Shown here piece after piece: positions 9,266 to 16,896 of a DNA stretch of 64,000 nucleotides (its first letter is position 1; each line of letters begins with the position of its first letter). The notes under the pieces were generated by a model. The model ran no database searches and was not told where the DNA came from. It worked only from the letters and a program-made list of their open reading frames with translations. This DNA comes from JADZEM01 sp046328125 (GTDB lineage Bacteria > Chloroflexota > UBA6077 > JACCZL01), in assembly GCA_046328125.1 (NCBI GenBank), contig JAXLXF010000019.1:1-64000 (forward strand). Reading direction: 5' to 3'. A program made the translations under genes and the position numbers.

Positions 9266-11572
9266 ATGACGGCAGTCCATGAGCCGGAGATCGGGGCGTA
9301 TCGCAAGCGTGTGGAAGATCCTCGCCTGGTGCGCGGCGAGGGCCAGTACGTGGACGATTTGCGCCTGCCCGGCCTGTTGGAGATCGTGTTCGTCCGCAGC
9401 GATTATGCCCACGCCACCATCAAGAGCGTCGACCTGAGCGCGGCGCTGGCCGCGCCGGGCGTCCACGCGGCCTGGGACGGCGAGCGCGTCAAAGAATACG
9501 CTCGCATGCGGAACAACATCGCCATCGAGGACAAGCACGTCTCGCCGCTGCCGCTGCTGGCGCACGGCAAGGTGACGATGGCAGGGTACCCGGTCGTGGC
9601 GGTTGCCGCCGAGAGCAAATACCTGGCTCGTGACGCCGCCGCCCTGGTCGAGATCGATTACGAGCCGCTGCCGGTCGTCACGAAGCCGGAGGCGGCGCTG
9701 GAGCCTGACGCGCCGATCCTCTGGCCGGAGCTGGGCAGCAACGTGGCGTACCACTTCGTACGGGAGGGCGGCGACGTCGAGGGCGTCTTCGCCAACGCCG
9801 AGCACACCCTCTCACTGCGGCTCCAGCACAGCCGTCTGGCCCAGGTGCCGATGGAGCCGCGAGGGATCGTCGCCTCGTACGACCGCGAGGCCGACCTGCT
9901 GACGGTCTGGCGCTCGACGCAGTCGCCGTTCGGCACGCGCGGCACCATCGCGCAGGTGCTGGACCGCCCGGCCTCGACGATCCGGGTGATCGCCCCCGAC
10001 GTGGGCGGCGGCTTCGGCGCGAAGGGCGGCCTCTATCCAGACGAGATGCTCGTCGTCGCGATGGCAATCGAGCTGGGGCGGCCGGTCCGCTGGATGTCCA
10101 CGCGGATGGAAGACCTGCTGTTCACCATGCAGGGGCGCGACCAGCTCAACCTGGTGGACGTGGCGTACACCGGCGAGGGCGTGATGACCGGCCTGAAGGT
10201 GAAGACGATTCACCCGGTCGGTGGCGTCCTGCTGACCCACGGCGCGGCGCCGCCCCTGCGCGTCCGCGATTTCGCCTCGGGCGCGTACCGCTTCCAGGCC
10301 CACCGCGCCGAGGCGTACGGCGTCTACACCAACACCGGGCCGACCGGGCCGTATCGGGGGGCCGGCCGCCCGGAAGCCGCCTACATCGCCGAGCAGGCCG
10401 TCGAGGCGGTCGGCAAGGCGCTCGGGCTGGACCCGGTCGAGGTGCGGCGGCGCAACTTCATCCAGCCGGAGCAGTTCCCGTACAAGACGCCCATTGGCTC
10501 GGTGTACGACAGCGGCGACTACGAGCTGGCGACCTCGCGAGCGCTGGAGCTGGCCGGCTACGAGCGGATGCGCCAGGAGCAGGAGGCGGCCAGAGCTCGT
10601 GGCGAGATCGTGGGGATTGGCGTCGCCACGACCATCGAGGTCTCGGCGCAGGGCTCGGAATACGGCAGCGTCGAGATCGAGGCGGACGGCACCATCGTGG
10701 CGAAGACCGGCTCGTCGTCGCACGGGCAGGGCCACGAGACGAGCTTCGCGCAGGTCGTCGCGGACCGCCTGGGCGTCCCGTTCAAGCGGGTCAAGATCCT
10801 GCACGGCGACACCGCCACCATGCCCAGAGGCGGCGGGACCGGCGGCAGCCGCAGCCTGGTGGTGGGCGGCAGCGCCCTCTCGAAGGCGTCTGACGCGGTG
10901 ATCGAGAAGGCGGTGCGGGTCGCCTCGGCGATGCTGGAAGTGTCGGCGGACGACCTCGTGTTCGTGCGGGGCGGCGTGCACGTCCGGGGTGCGCCCGAGC
11001 AGCGCCTGGAGCTGGCCGAGATCGCGGCGGCGGCAAAAGAGGGCGTCGGGCTGCCGGAGGGCGAGAGCGGCCTGAAGGACGAGTCGGACTTCTCGGCGGA
11101 AGTCTCGGCGATCCCGTTCGCGGCGACGGTGGTGAAGGTGAGCATTGACCGCGACACCGGCCGCGCGACCATCGACCGGATGGTGGTGGTGGACGACATC
11201 GGGACGGTGGTGAACCCGCTGATCGTCTACGGGCAGATCGCGGGCGGGGTGACGCAGGGCATCGCGGAGTCGCTGTACGAGCACCTGGAGTGGGACGAGG
11301 ACGGCCAGCCGCTGACCGCCACGCTCCAGGACTACGCGGTCCCGACGGCCCACATGGTCCCGAGATACGAGCTGGCGATGACGGTCACCAAATCGCCGTA
11401 CAACCCGATTGGCGCAAAGGGGGTCGGGGAGTCCGGCTGTGTGAGCGCGCCGCCGGCGATCACGAACGCGGTGATGGACGCGCTCTCTCCGCTCGGCATC
11501 ACGAAGCTCGGGATGCCGTTCACCTCGGAGAAGCTCTGGCGCGCCATCCACGGCGCTCATGCTGAATCGTAG
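9266..11572 (+). CDS. Xanthine/CO dehydrogenase family molybdopterin-binding large subunit
   Basis: At 768 aa this is the usual size of CoxL/XdhB-type Mo-cytosine-dinucleotide subunits. Visible family motifs are the N-terminal 'KRVEDPRLVRGEGQYVDD', the Mo-pterin loop GGGFGAKGG, the active-site segment PYRGAGRPEA (about residue 360) and the C-terminal GAKGVGESG (about residue 720) with the conserved Glu. The active-site loop resembles the 'AYRGAGR' of form II CoxL-like enzymes, not the Cys-containing loop of true CO dehydrogenase. No FAD (CoxM) or 2Fe-2S (CoxS) subunit gene lies nearby, so partners must be encoded elsewhere. The substrate cannot be assigned; an aromatic or heterocyclic hydroxylase is likely. 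The start is the first ATG after the short spacer. Confidence 0.9.
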   Translation: MTAVHEPEIGAYRKRVEDPRLVRGEGQYVDDLRLPGLLEIVFVRSDYAHATIKSVDLSAALAAPGVHAAWDGERVKEYARMRNNIAIEDKHVSPLPLLAHGKVTMAGYPVVAVAAESKYLARDAAALVEIDYEPLPVVTKPEAALEPDAPILWPELGSNVAYHFVREGGDVEGVFANAEHTLSLRLQHSRLAQVPMEPRGIVASYDREADLLTVWRSTQSPFGTRGTIAQVLDRPASTIRVIAPDVGGGFGAKGGLYPDEMLVVAMAIELGRPVRWMSTRMEDLLFTMQGRDQLNLVDVAYTGEGVMTGLKVKTIHPVGGVLLTHGAAPPLRVRDFASGAYRFQAHRAEAYGVYTNTGPTGPYRGAGRPEAAYIAEQAVEAVGKALGLDPVEVRRRNFIQPEQFPYKTPIGSVYDSGDYELATSRALELAGYERMRQEQEAARARGEIVGIGVATTIEVSAQGSEYGSVEIEADGTIVAKTGSSSHGQGHETSFAQVVADRLGVPFKRVKILHGDTATMPRGGGTGGSRSLVVGGSALSKASDAVIEKAVRVASAMLEVSADDLVFVRGGVHVRGAPEQRLELAEIAAAAKEGVGLPEGESGLKDESDFSAEVSAIPFAATVVKVSIDRDTGRATIDRMVVVDDIGTVVNPLIVYGQIAGGVTQGIAESLYEHLEWDEDGQPLTATLQDYAVPTAHMVPRYELAMTVTKSPYNPIGAKGVGESGCVSAPPAITNAVMDALSPLGITKLGMPFTSEKLWRAIHGAHAES

Positions 11573-11627
11573 GCAGAAAGCGTTCGTTGTACGATCACTC
11601 CGTCCACGCGCCGCATGGGAGCAGACC

Positions 11628-11852
11628 ATGACGCCAAGCGTCGAATCAGTTGAAGCGGATGCACTCCAGCTAACGGCCGCCGAACGCGCCGATCTGGTTG
11701 AACGATTGATCACCACGCTGGAGCCCGACCCTGAAGTGGAGGCGTACTGGATGGCAGAGGTCGAGCGGCGTGATGCCGAAATCGAACGTGGCGACGTGTC
11801 CGAATTGCCTGGCCCTGAAACTCTCGCCGAGCTCAAGGCCGAATTCGCGTGA
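11628..11852 (+). CDS. Addiction-module antitoxin (TIGR02574-like), pair 1
   Basis: This 74-aa acidic protein has the layout of the 'putative addiction module component' family: an N-terminal helix (LTAAERADLVERLITTLE) followed by 'VEAYWMAEVERRDAEIERGD'. The start at 11628 is chosen over the upstream ATG because a GGGAG ribosome-binding site lies 8 bases before it. The toxin gene follows with a 4-base overlap. It should neutralise the toxin and probably repress the operon. Confidence 0.85.
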   Translation: MTPSVESVEADALQLTAAERADLVERLITTLEPDPEVEAYWMAEVERRDAEIERGDVSELPGPETLAELKAEFA

Positions 11853-12142
11853 AATACACGCTGCATCCCGAGGCTCGCCGCGATCTCCGGGATGCAGCAC
11901 GGTTCTACCGGGACCACGCGGGTTCGGCGCGGGCGCAGGCCCTTCTGCACGAATTCGAGCACAGTGTCGAACTGCTGCTTGAGTATCCTGAGCTAGGGTC
12001 GCCGTGGCTCTTTGGCAAACGTCGCCTGCTGTTCCGGCACTTCCCATTCGGACTCATCTACAAGCTCACAGACGACAGAATTCGTATCCTCGCCGTCGCT
12101 CACCTGAGCCGCCGTCAGGACTACTGGCGGGATCGCGAATAG
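11849..12142 (+). CDS. RelE/ParE-type toxin, pair 1
   Basis: The 97-aa protein starts with GTG within the stop of the antitoxin (GTGA). It has the ParE/RelE pattern: 'HPEARRDLRDAARFY' at the N-terminus, then 'RRLLFRHFPFGLIYK' and 'ILAVAHLSRRQDYW' near the end. ParE-like toxins of this subtype act on gyrase or the ribosome; which applies cannot be told here. Pairing with the upstream antitoxin is certain from the overlap. Confidence 0.88.
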   Translation: MKYTLHPEARRDLRDAARFYRDHAGSARAQALLHEFEHSVELLLEYPELGSPWLFGKRRLLFRHFPFGLIYKLTDDRIRILAVAHLSRRQDYWRDRE

Positions 12143-12190
12143 CCTCCTCGGTGTTAGGAACAGAGTCAGGCCCATCCGGAGGCTCCAGCA

Positions 12191-12412
12191 ATGAGATGCA
12201 CGGTCTGTGGTGGGGCGCTCTCGGAGACGATCACCGACCTGCCGTTCAACGTGGGCGACACAAGCATCGTGATCCTCAAGGATCTCCCGGTCCTTGAGTG
12301 CGAACGCTGCCCGGAGTACTTGATCGAGGACGGCGTGATGAGCCGGGTCGATCGGATTCTGGCGCGCACCGACAGCTCGGCTGGGTTGAAGATCATCCGG
12401 TTCGCGGCCTGA
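12191..12412 (+). CDS. YgiT-type zinc-finger protein (MqsA N-domain-like), solitary
   Basis: The 73-aa protein has two CxxC pairs (C3/C6 and C37/C40), as in the zinc-binding N-domain of MqsA/YgiT antitoxins, but lacks the C-terminal HTH. A GGAGG site precedes the ATG by about 9 bases. Such proteins are normally encoded next to a small DUF4258 or MqsR-type toxin. None is present; the neighbours on both sides are complete ParE-type pairs. It may be an orphan antitoxin left after loss of its toxin. Confidence 0.75.
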   Translation: MRCTVCGGALSETITDLPFNVGDTSIVILKDLPVLECERCPEYLIEDGVMSRVDRILARTDSSAGLKIIRFAA

Positions 12413-12473
12413 CACAGACGGAGATCGGGCATGTCCGCTGAGGCTATGGACATTCCCCACCACGTCATCTGTA

Positions 12474-12497
12474 GGTACCGTATGATGGGGGCATACC
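12474..12497 (+). promoter_or_regulatory. Candidate promoter/operator of TA pair 2
   Basis: GGTACC (12474-12479) is followed by a -10-like TATGAT (12481-12486) lying inside an inverted repeat GTATG-N7-CATAC (12480-12496). The antitoxin start is about 20 bases downstream. No good -35 is visible. An operator overlapping the -10 is typical of autoregulated TA operons, but this is inference. Confidence 0.4.
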
Positions 12498-12517
12498 AGT
12501 GACGAAGGGAGAGGGCG

Positions 12518-12742
12518 GTGACGCTCGAAGAGCTCGAGGCAGAGGCCCGGAAGCTACCGCCTGAGCAAAGGGCTCGTCTCGCGGATTCGATTGACGAGTC
12601 GCTCCAGGAGACGCCCCCTGCCGAAGTCAAGGCAGCATGGGATCGAGAGATCACAGCACGCATCCAGGCGTACGAGCGCGGAGAAACGAGAACGTATCCT
12701 GCCGACGATGTCTTCGCTGAGGCCCGACGTCTGGCGCAATAG
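12518..12742 (+). CDS. Addiction-module antitoxin (TIGR02574-like), pair 2
   Basis: The 74-aa protein starts with GTG after GGGAGAGGGCG. It shares the family layout with pair 1 (LEAEARKLPPEQRARLADSI, then 'AAWDREITARIQAYERGE') but the sequences are clearly diverged, so it is not a recent tandem copy. G+C is visibly lower here than in flanking genes, which suggests transfer. The toxin start overlaps its stop by one base. Confidence 0.85.
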   Translation: MTLEELEAEARKLPPEQRARLADSIDESLQETPPAEVKAAWDREITARIQAYERGETRTYPADDVFAEARRLAQ

Positions 12743-13038
12743 TGCGTACGAGGTTCACCGAGGAAGCTCGTCAGGAATATCTCGCGCAGATCGCCTACTA
12801 TGCCGCGACGGACAAGGACGTAGCCGATCGCTTCATTCGCGCAGTTGAATCCGCTTCGGCGTTGATCGAGGCGTACCCATATGCGGGAGCACCCGTTCAG
12901 TTGAACGCGCGGCGCGTTCTCGTCAGGCGATTCCCTTTCTCAATCGTGTATCGTCCTGAGGAGACCGAGATCGTCGTGTTCGCCGTGGCGCACCGGTCAC
13001 GACGACCAGGCTATTGGACGTACCGTCTCGAGGACTGA
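12742..13038 (+). CDS. RelE/ParE-type toxin, pair 2
   Basis: The 98-aa protein starts with a GTG that shares its G with the TAG stop of the antitoxin. ParE features are 'FTEEARQEYLAQIAYYA', 'RRVLVRRFPFSIVYR' and 'VFAVAHRSRRPGYW'. The Arg/Phe-rich middle and the 'HRSRRPGYW' end are the most conserved parts of this subfamily. It is functionally coupled to the preceding antitoxin. Confidence 0.88.
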   Translation: MRTRFTEEARQEYLAQIAYYAATDKDVADRFIRAVESASALIEAYPYAGAPVQLNARRVLVRRFPFSIVYRPEETEIVVFAVAHRSRRPGYWTYRLED

Positions 13039-13053
13039 TGCGCAGAAGTGCGA

Positions 13054-13133
13054 CGTCAGAACGCCGTCGGGCCGCCGCCCACGAATGTCGACGAGTCTCC
13101 GCAGTCGTCCTCGACCACCAGCGGCACTGTCGC
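13054..13133. repeat. Truncated copy of the 3' end of the secreted-protein gene
   Basis: About 80 bases match 13676-13755 with five mismatches, in the same orientation. On the minus strand they encode the last codons of the protein at 13678-15132, including the VVEDDCGD and TFVGGGPTAF segments. The two copies flank TA pair 3 as direct repeats. Confidence 0.85.
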
Positions 13134-13152
13134 CGCGTCGGAAGCCTCTGGC

Positions 13153-13169
13153 GGTATGCTTCTGGTACC
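13153..13169 (+). promoter_or_regulatory. Candidate promoter/operator of TA pair 3
   Basis: GGTATGC (13153-13159, containing a -10-like TATGCT) lies 4 bases before GGTACC (13164-13169). The same two words, GGTACC and GCATACC (its reverse complement), occur upstream of pair 2 with a different spacing. The start of the antitoxin is about 37 bases downstream. Confidence 0.35.
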
Positions 13170-13205
13170 AAAGCTGCACGGGGCAGCGCGTCCCGGGAGG
13201 TTCGC

Positions 13206-13406
13206 ATGAGCGCGGTGGAGAGCATCGAGGAGCAGGTCCGAGCGCTCGCTCCAGATGAGCTTGCCCGGTTCCGCGCGTGGTTTCTTGAATACGATTGGAC
13301 AGCCTGGGACGCTCAACTGGAGCGGGACGTTCAGGCCGGACGCCTGGACGCACTGGCGGAACAGGCTCTCCGGGACCATGCGGCTGGCAAGACGTCAGAG
13401 CTTTGA
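13206..13406 (+). CDS. Small antitoxin-like protein, pair 3
   Basis: This 66-aa acidic protein contains ELARFRAWFLEYDWTAWD and 'LDALAEQALRDHAAGK'. Its pattern matches a widespread family found 5' of RelE/HigB-like toxin genes. GGGAGG lies 5 bases before the ATG. Its TGA overlaps the TTG start of the next gene by 4 bases, so the two are co-translated. The antitoxin role is inferred from this arrangement. Confidence 0.75.
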   Translation: MSAVESIEEQVRALAPDELARFRAWFLEYDWTAWDAQLERDVQAGRLDALAEQALRDHAAGKTSEL

Positions 13407-13657
13407 AGCACCATGCGTCGCCAGGCTTTTGGGCGTGCTATCACGCATTACCGTTGGCAATCCAACGACTGGCAGACGAGGCATACGAGCGGCTCAAGCA
13501 GGATCCGCACTATCCGGGCCTACAGTTCAAGAAGGTTGGCCGTTTCTGGTCAGCCAGGGTTGGCAACCACTATCGCGCGCTCGCCGTTGAGGCCGCCGAC
13601 GGCTTCGTCTGGTTCTGGATCGGCACACATGCGGAGTATGACAGGCTCATTGGCTGA
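13403..13657 (+). CDS. RelE/HigB-like toxin, pair 3
   Basis: The 84-aa protein starts at TTG, chosen because it overlaps the antitoxin stop (TTGA) and gives the family's usual length. The basic core 'FKKVGRFWSARVGNHYRAL' and the C-terminal FWIGTHAEYDRLIG are characteristic of this small RelE-like family. mRNA interferase activity is inferred from family. The gene ends 20 bases before the convergent secreted-protein gene. Confidence 0.78.
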   Translation: MKHHASPGFWACYHALPLAIQRLADEAYERLKQDPHYPGLQFKKVGRFWSARVGNHYRALAVEAADGFVWFWIGTHAEYDRLIG

Positions 13658-13675
13658 ACGCGCTCCACCGTCAGC

Positions 13676-13755
13676 CGTCAGAACGCCGTCGGGCCGCCGC
13701 CCACGAACGTGGACCAGTCCCCGCAGTCGTCCTCGACCACCAGCGGCACCGTCGC
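13676..13755. repeat. Intact counterpart of the 80-bp direct repeat
   Basis: This is the in-gene copy: it includes the stop codon and the last 25 or so codons of the gene at 13678-15132. The paired copy is at 13054-13133. Confidence 0.85.
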
Positions 13756-15132
13756 GCCGGCCGACGACGAGATCCGGTTCACCGTGAACGTCGTCTGGGT
13801 CGTGTTCGCCGCCAGCGCCAGCCGCGTCCCCCCGGCGACCGTCTGACTGCCCACCCGAATTGTGGCGTTCGTCGGCGAGCCGAACCTGAGCGCGTAGAGA
13901 CGATTGTTTGGGGCGCCGCTGCCCACCCCCGCCGTCACCGTCACCGTCAGCACTCCTGATGCTGTCCGGACCACGCCGATGCGGTCGGACGGGCGCGGCG
14001 AGCAGGACGGACGCGGCGTGGCCGTCGGCACGGGCGTCGGTGTGGAGGTCGACGTCGGCGTCGCGGTCGGCCCGGTCGCGCGGACCTGGGCGGAATTCAC
14101 GTTGGACATCAGGCTCGACTCGTCCACGAACTCCATGTTGTTGCCGACGATCTCGCCCAGCCGGTGCAGCACGGTGTTGTCCCAGCGCTCGTCAGGGACG
14201 CCGCTGATGTACCAGTTCGAGCCGTTGTCCGCCAGGTACATGCCGTACCGCTGGAGCGCCGTCAGCACCACCCGCATCTGAGTCGGGTACGCGTTGACGT
14301 TGACCGACGACTTCAGCCGGGCGCGCGCACCCATCGGCGGGATGTCCACGCTGGTGTACCCCGACGTCCGGTGGCGAGCCGGCCAGAGATACGCGTACTG
14401 CGTCTGCTGCGCCGTGAAGCGGAGCGCGTGGGTGATCTCGCCAGCGGCCATCTCGTCGTAGCGAGCCAGGCCCGGCAGGATCGGCAGGCCGGCCGCGTCC
14501 GCCGACGTCCAGCCAGCCGTCCGCAGTGCGTTCGAGGTCAGGCTCCAGCGCGCGCCAGACCCCGCGCTCCAGCTGCCGTCCGGGTTCTTCGAGGCGTCGA
14601 ACACCTCCACCAGCTCGCAGCGGTCGCGGTCTACCAGCAAAATGTGGTTGTCGCTGCCGCCCTCGATCAGCGCGTCCGGCGGGATGCGGTACGGGCCGGG
14701 GTCGCTCTCGTCCGGGTAGTAGAAGTCGATGGTAGCCGGCGCCTGCGTGCCGGGGATCGTCATGAACGGGATGCCGATCGGCGAGCCCTGCCAGAGCCCG
14801 CTGCCGAAGTCTGCTTTCAGGCCGGTGTTGCGACCGACGCTGTTCACCCAGTTGTCGGATTTGGCATGGGTAGGCAAGGTGTCGACGCGGGCGTTCCAGA
14901 CGTTGTCGGTCGGGAACATCTGGCAGCCGCCGATCGACGGTGGCGCCGCTGCTGGCGCGCCGGCCGGTACGAGCGCCGGCGCGCCAGCGAGCGCGGCGTT
15001 GTCGATCGGCGCGCCCCCGAGTACGCCGATCGACACGAGGATGGTCAGGACGGCGGCCGACACCAATCGCGAGCGGACCTGGCAGCGCGCAAACGTCCCG
15101 AGTGCTCCCCCGACCACTACGAGCTTGCGCAT
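13678..15132 (-). CDS. Secreted protein with C-terminal TFVGGG module, function unknown
   Basis: The 484-aa protein has an N-terminal hydrophobic signal segment (about residues 22-48, ending near AALA) and a GGAGG site before the ATG. The central domain (about 65-345) carries 'CQMFPTDNVWNARVDTLP', PYRIPPDALIEGG, 'DRDRCELVEVFDA' and 'ALRFTAQQTQYAY'. It matches a family of secreted proteins I recognise only as uncharacterised. A Thr/Pro linker (about 355-375) leads to a C-terminal domain of about 105 residues starting 'CSPRPSDRIGVV' and ending 'DDCGDWSTFVGGGPTAF'. The protein at 52160 ends with the same kind of domain. A wall-associated or carbohydrate-related role is possible but unproven. Confidence 0.85.
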   Translation of the reverse strand: MRKLVVVGGALGTFARCQVRSRLVSAAVLTILVSIGVLGGAPIDNAALAGAPALVPAGAPAAAPPSIGGCQMFPTDNVWNARVDTLPTHAKSDNWVNSVGRNTGLKADFGSGLWQGSPIGIPFMTIPGTQAPATIDFYYPDESDPGPYRIPPDALIEGGSDNHILLVDRDRCELVEVFDASKNPDGSWSAGSGARWSLTSNALRTAGWTSADAAGLPILPGLARYDEMAAGEITHALRFTAQQTQYAYLWPARHRTSGYTSVDIPPMGARARLKSSVNVNAYPTQMRVVLTALQRYGMYLADNGSNWYISGVPDERWDNTVLHRLGEIVGNNMEFVDESSLMSNVNSAQVRATGPTATPTSTSTPTPVPTATPRPSCSPRPSDRIGVVRTASGVLTVTVTAGVGSGAPNNRLYALRFGSPTNATIRVGSQTVAGGTRLALAANTTQTTFTVNRISSSAGATVPLVVEDDCGDWSTFVGGGPTAF

Positions 15133-15417
15133 GCCTGCCTCCGCGTCGGTGCCCCTCTCGGCTCACCGCCTGCATACCCCAACGCCCTCACCATGTGTCG
15201 CGGGCATGCGTCATACGGGCTAATCTGCCGCGACAAAGGGGTGAAAGACGTTCGGGTGGCCGGCGGCGTACGCCGCGCTACACCCTGCGTCGTCCAGATT
15301 GCGTCAGCCAGCCCCAAAGGCGCGGGTCGTGCGTTCTCGCAATCGGGCGTACAATGCAGAGACGCCGAGTGACACACGCGCGAGCCGCCAGGGATGCGAG
15401 CCGCCGAGGGTGCGAGC

Positions 15418-16524
15418 ATGCAGCGGTCCCGAAACCTGTTCATCCAGAACAAGATCGCCATCATCTGGGACTTCGACAAAACGCTGATACCGTACGACAT
15501 GCAGCGTCCGCTCTTCGAGCAGTACGGCGTTGACGAGGCGACGTTCTGGCGTGAGGCGAACGCCCTGGAAGGGTACTACCAGGCGCGCGGCTACCAGCTG
15601 GTGTCCCGCGACCAGATGTACCTGCTGCACATCCTGGCATACGTCAAGGCCGGACGTTTCAAAGGTCTGACAAACGGCCTGCTCCGCGAGCTCGGCGCCC
15701 GGCTGACGTTCTTCGAGGGGCTGCCGGACCTCTTCCCGGCCCTGCAGCGGCACGTCGCCAGCAATCTGCAGTTTCGCGCCCACGACATCGCCGTCGAGCA
15801 CTACGTCGTCAGCAGCGGCCTGCGCCAGATGATCCTCGGCAGCGCCATCGCGGAGCACCTGGACGGCGTCTGGGCCTGCGAGTACCTCGAAGCCGCTCCC
15901 GGTCCCGGCTTCCTGAATCCAGGCTACCAGCCGCTGCCCGACGAGCTGGACGGCGCCTCCGAGATCTCCCAGATCATCTACGCTGTGGACAACACCACCA
16001 AGACCCGGGCCGTCTTCGAGATCAACAAGGGCACCAACCTGCACCCCGAGATCGACGTGAACTCCTCGATGTCTCACGACGACCGTCGCGTGCCGTTCGA
16101 GAACATGATCTACGTCGCGGACGGCCCGAGCGACGTGCCGGTCTTCTCGGTGGTCAACCAGAACGGCGGCAAGACGCTCGGCGTCTACAACCCGGGCTCC
16201 ACCGAGGCGTTCCAGAAGGCGTACATCCTCCAGCGCGACCACCGCGTCCAGAGCGTGGCCCCGGCCGACTACCGTCCTGGATCGCAGGCGTACCTCTGGC
16301 TCCTGACGACCGTCGACGAGATCGCGCAGCGGATCGTGGACGCCAAGCGGAGCACGATCGGGCAGCGAGTCGGCCGGCCGCCGTCGCACCGGCAGCCGGA
16401 CCACCTCACCTTGCCGTTGCCCGGCGTTCCAACGCTGCCGCCGCCAGCCATCCCGACGCTGCCGTCGGCGCCGCTGGTCCGCAACGCGTTGGACCGCCCG
16501 GACCCCGCCGAGCCCGACCTCTAG
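15418..16524 (+). CDS. HAD-superfamily phosphatase
   Basis: The 368-aa protein has HAD motif I as DFDKT (D18, D20) and a late motif 'YVADGPSDVPVF' matching motif IV with the metal-binding Asp pair. The overall layout resembles phosphoserine-phosphatase-like HADs with an inserted cap domain (about residues 40-190). The C-terminal 50 residues are Pro-rich and probably disordered. The start at 15418 is preferred over an ATG 24 bases upstream because GAGGG lies about 8 bases before it. The substrate is unknown. A palindromic repeat follows the stop. Confidence 0.82.
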   Translation: MQRSRNLFIQNKIAIIWDFDKTLIPYDMQRPLFEQYGVDEATFWREANALEGYYQARGYQLVSRDQMYLLHILAYVKAGRFKGLTNGLLRELGARLTFFEGLPDLFPALQRHVASNLQFRAHDIAVEHYVVSSGLRQMILGSAIAEHLDGVWACEYLEAAPGPGFLNPGYQPLPDELDGASEISQIIYAVDNTTKTRAVFEINKGTNLHPEIDVNSSMSHDDRRVPFENMIYVADGPSDVPVFSVVNQNGGKTLGVYNPGSTEAFQKAYILQRDHRVQSVAPADYRPGSQAYLWLLTTVDEIAQRIVDAKRSTIGQRVGRPPSHRQPDHLTLPLPGVPTLPPPAIPTLPSAPLVRNALDRPDPAEPDL

Positions 16525-16542
16525 CGTACGCCCGGACGACTC

Positions 16543-16607
16543 CCTGGGAGCTCCGCGATCTTCGCCGCACCGCACAACGAAGCGGCCAGGATGGCCGCGC
16601 TCCCAGG
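16543..16607. repeat. Copy of hairpin repeat family B
   Basis: A 9-bp inverted repeat CCTGGGAGC / GCTCCCAGG encloses the spacer. Bases 16582-16603 are identical to part of the right arm of the perfect hairpin at 50581-50650. It lies 3' of the HAD gene and could act as a transcription stop. Confidence 0.6.
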
Positions 16608-16623
16608 CGGCGCGCGGCGAAGC

Positions 16624-16830
16624 CTACCGGGCGCGCTTCGGCTCGAACGTCCAGCCGGCGCACGGGCAGCCCGGCTCCAGGCACGAGGTTGGGATGACGG
16701 CCGCCCCGATGCCGGTGCCGCCCCAGAGATGGCGGTCCGAGCGGTGGTCGCAGCGGGCGCAGGTGCGAGCGGCCCACTCCGGGCTCATCTGGGCCACGAA
16801 TGGCGCCTGTTCAGTAGCGTGTTCTGGCAC
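16624..16830 (-). CDS. Small Cys-rich putative zinc protein
   Basis: The 68-aa protein starts with GTG, preceded by a strong AGGAGGAG site with 4-5 bases of spacing, which argues for a real gene. Cysteines lie at C24/C27 (CARC), C50, C55 and C57 (CLEPGCPC), with histidines nearby, enough for one or two metal sites. The order 'SDRHLWGGTGIGAAVIPTSC' between the Cys groups looks conserved in style, but I cannot name the family. Neighbours (HAD phosphatase, GNAT) do not suggest a role. Confidence 0.65.
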   Translation of the reverse strand: MPEHATEQAPFVAQMSPEWAARTCARCDHRSDRHLWGGTGIGAAVIPTSCLEPGCPCAGWTFEPKRAR

Positions 16831-16896
16831 GAGACTCCTCCTGGCGAGAGCGTATGTCGTTAAGTGCTGTCTGATGGGAATCGCACTGGCAGGATT

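Noticed and set aside
9812..11962. 716-codon antisense frame across the oxidase and antitoxin genes
   Set aside because: It crosses two supported plus-strand genes and shows no domain; typical of high G+C DNA.
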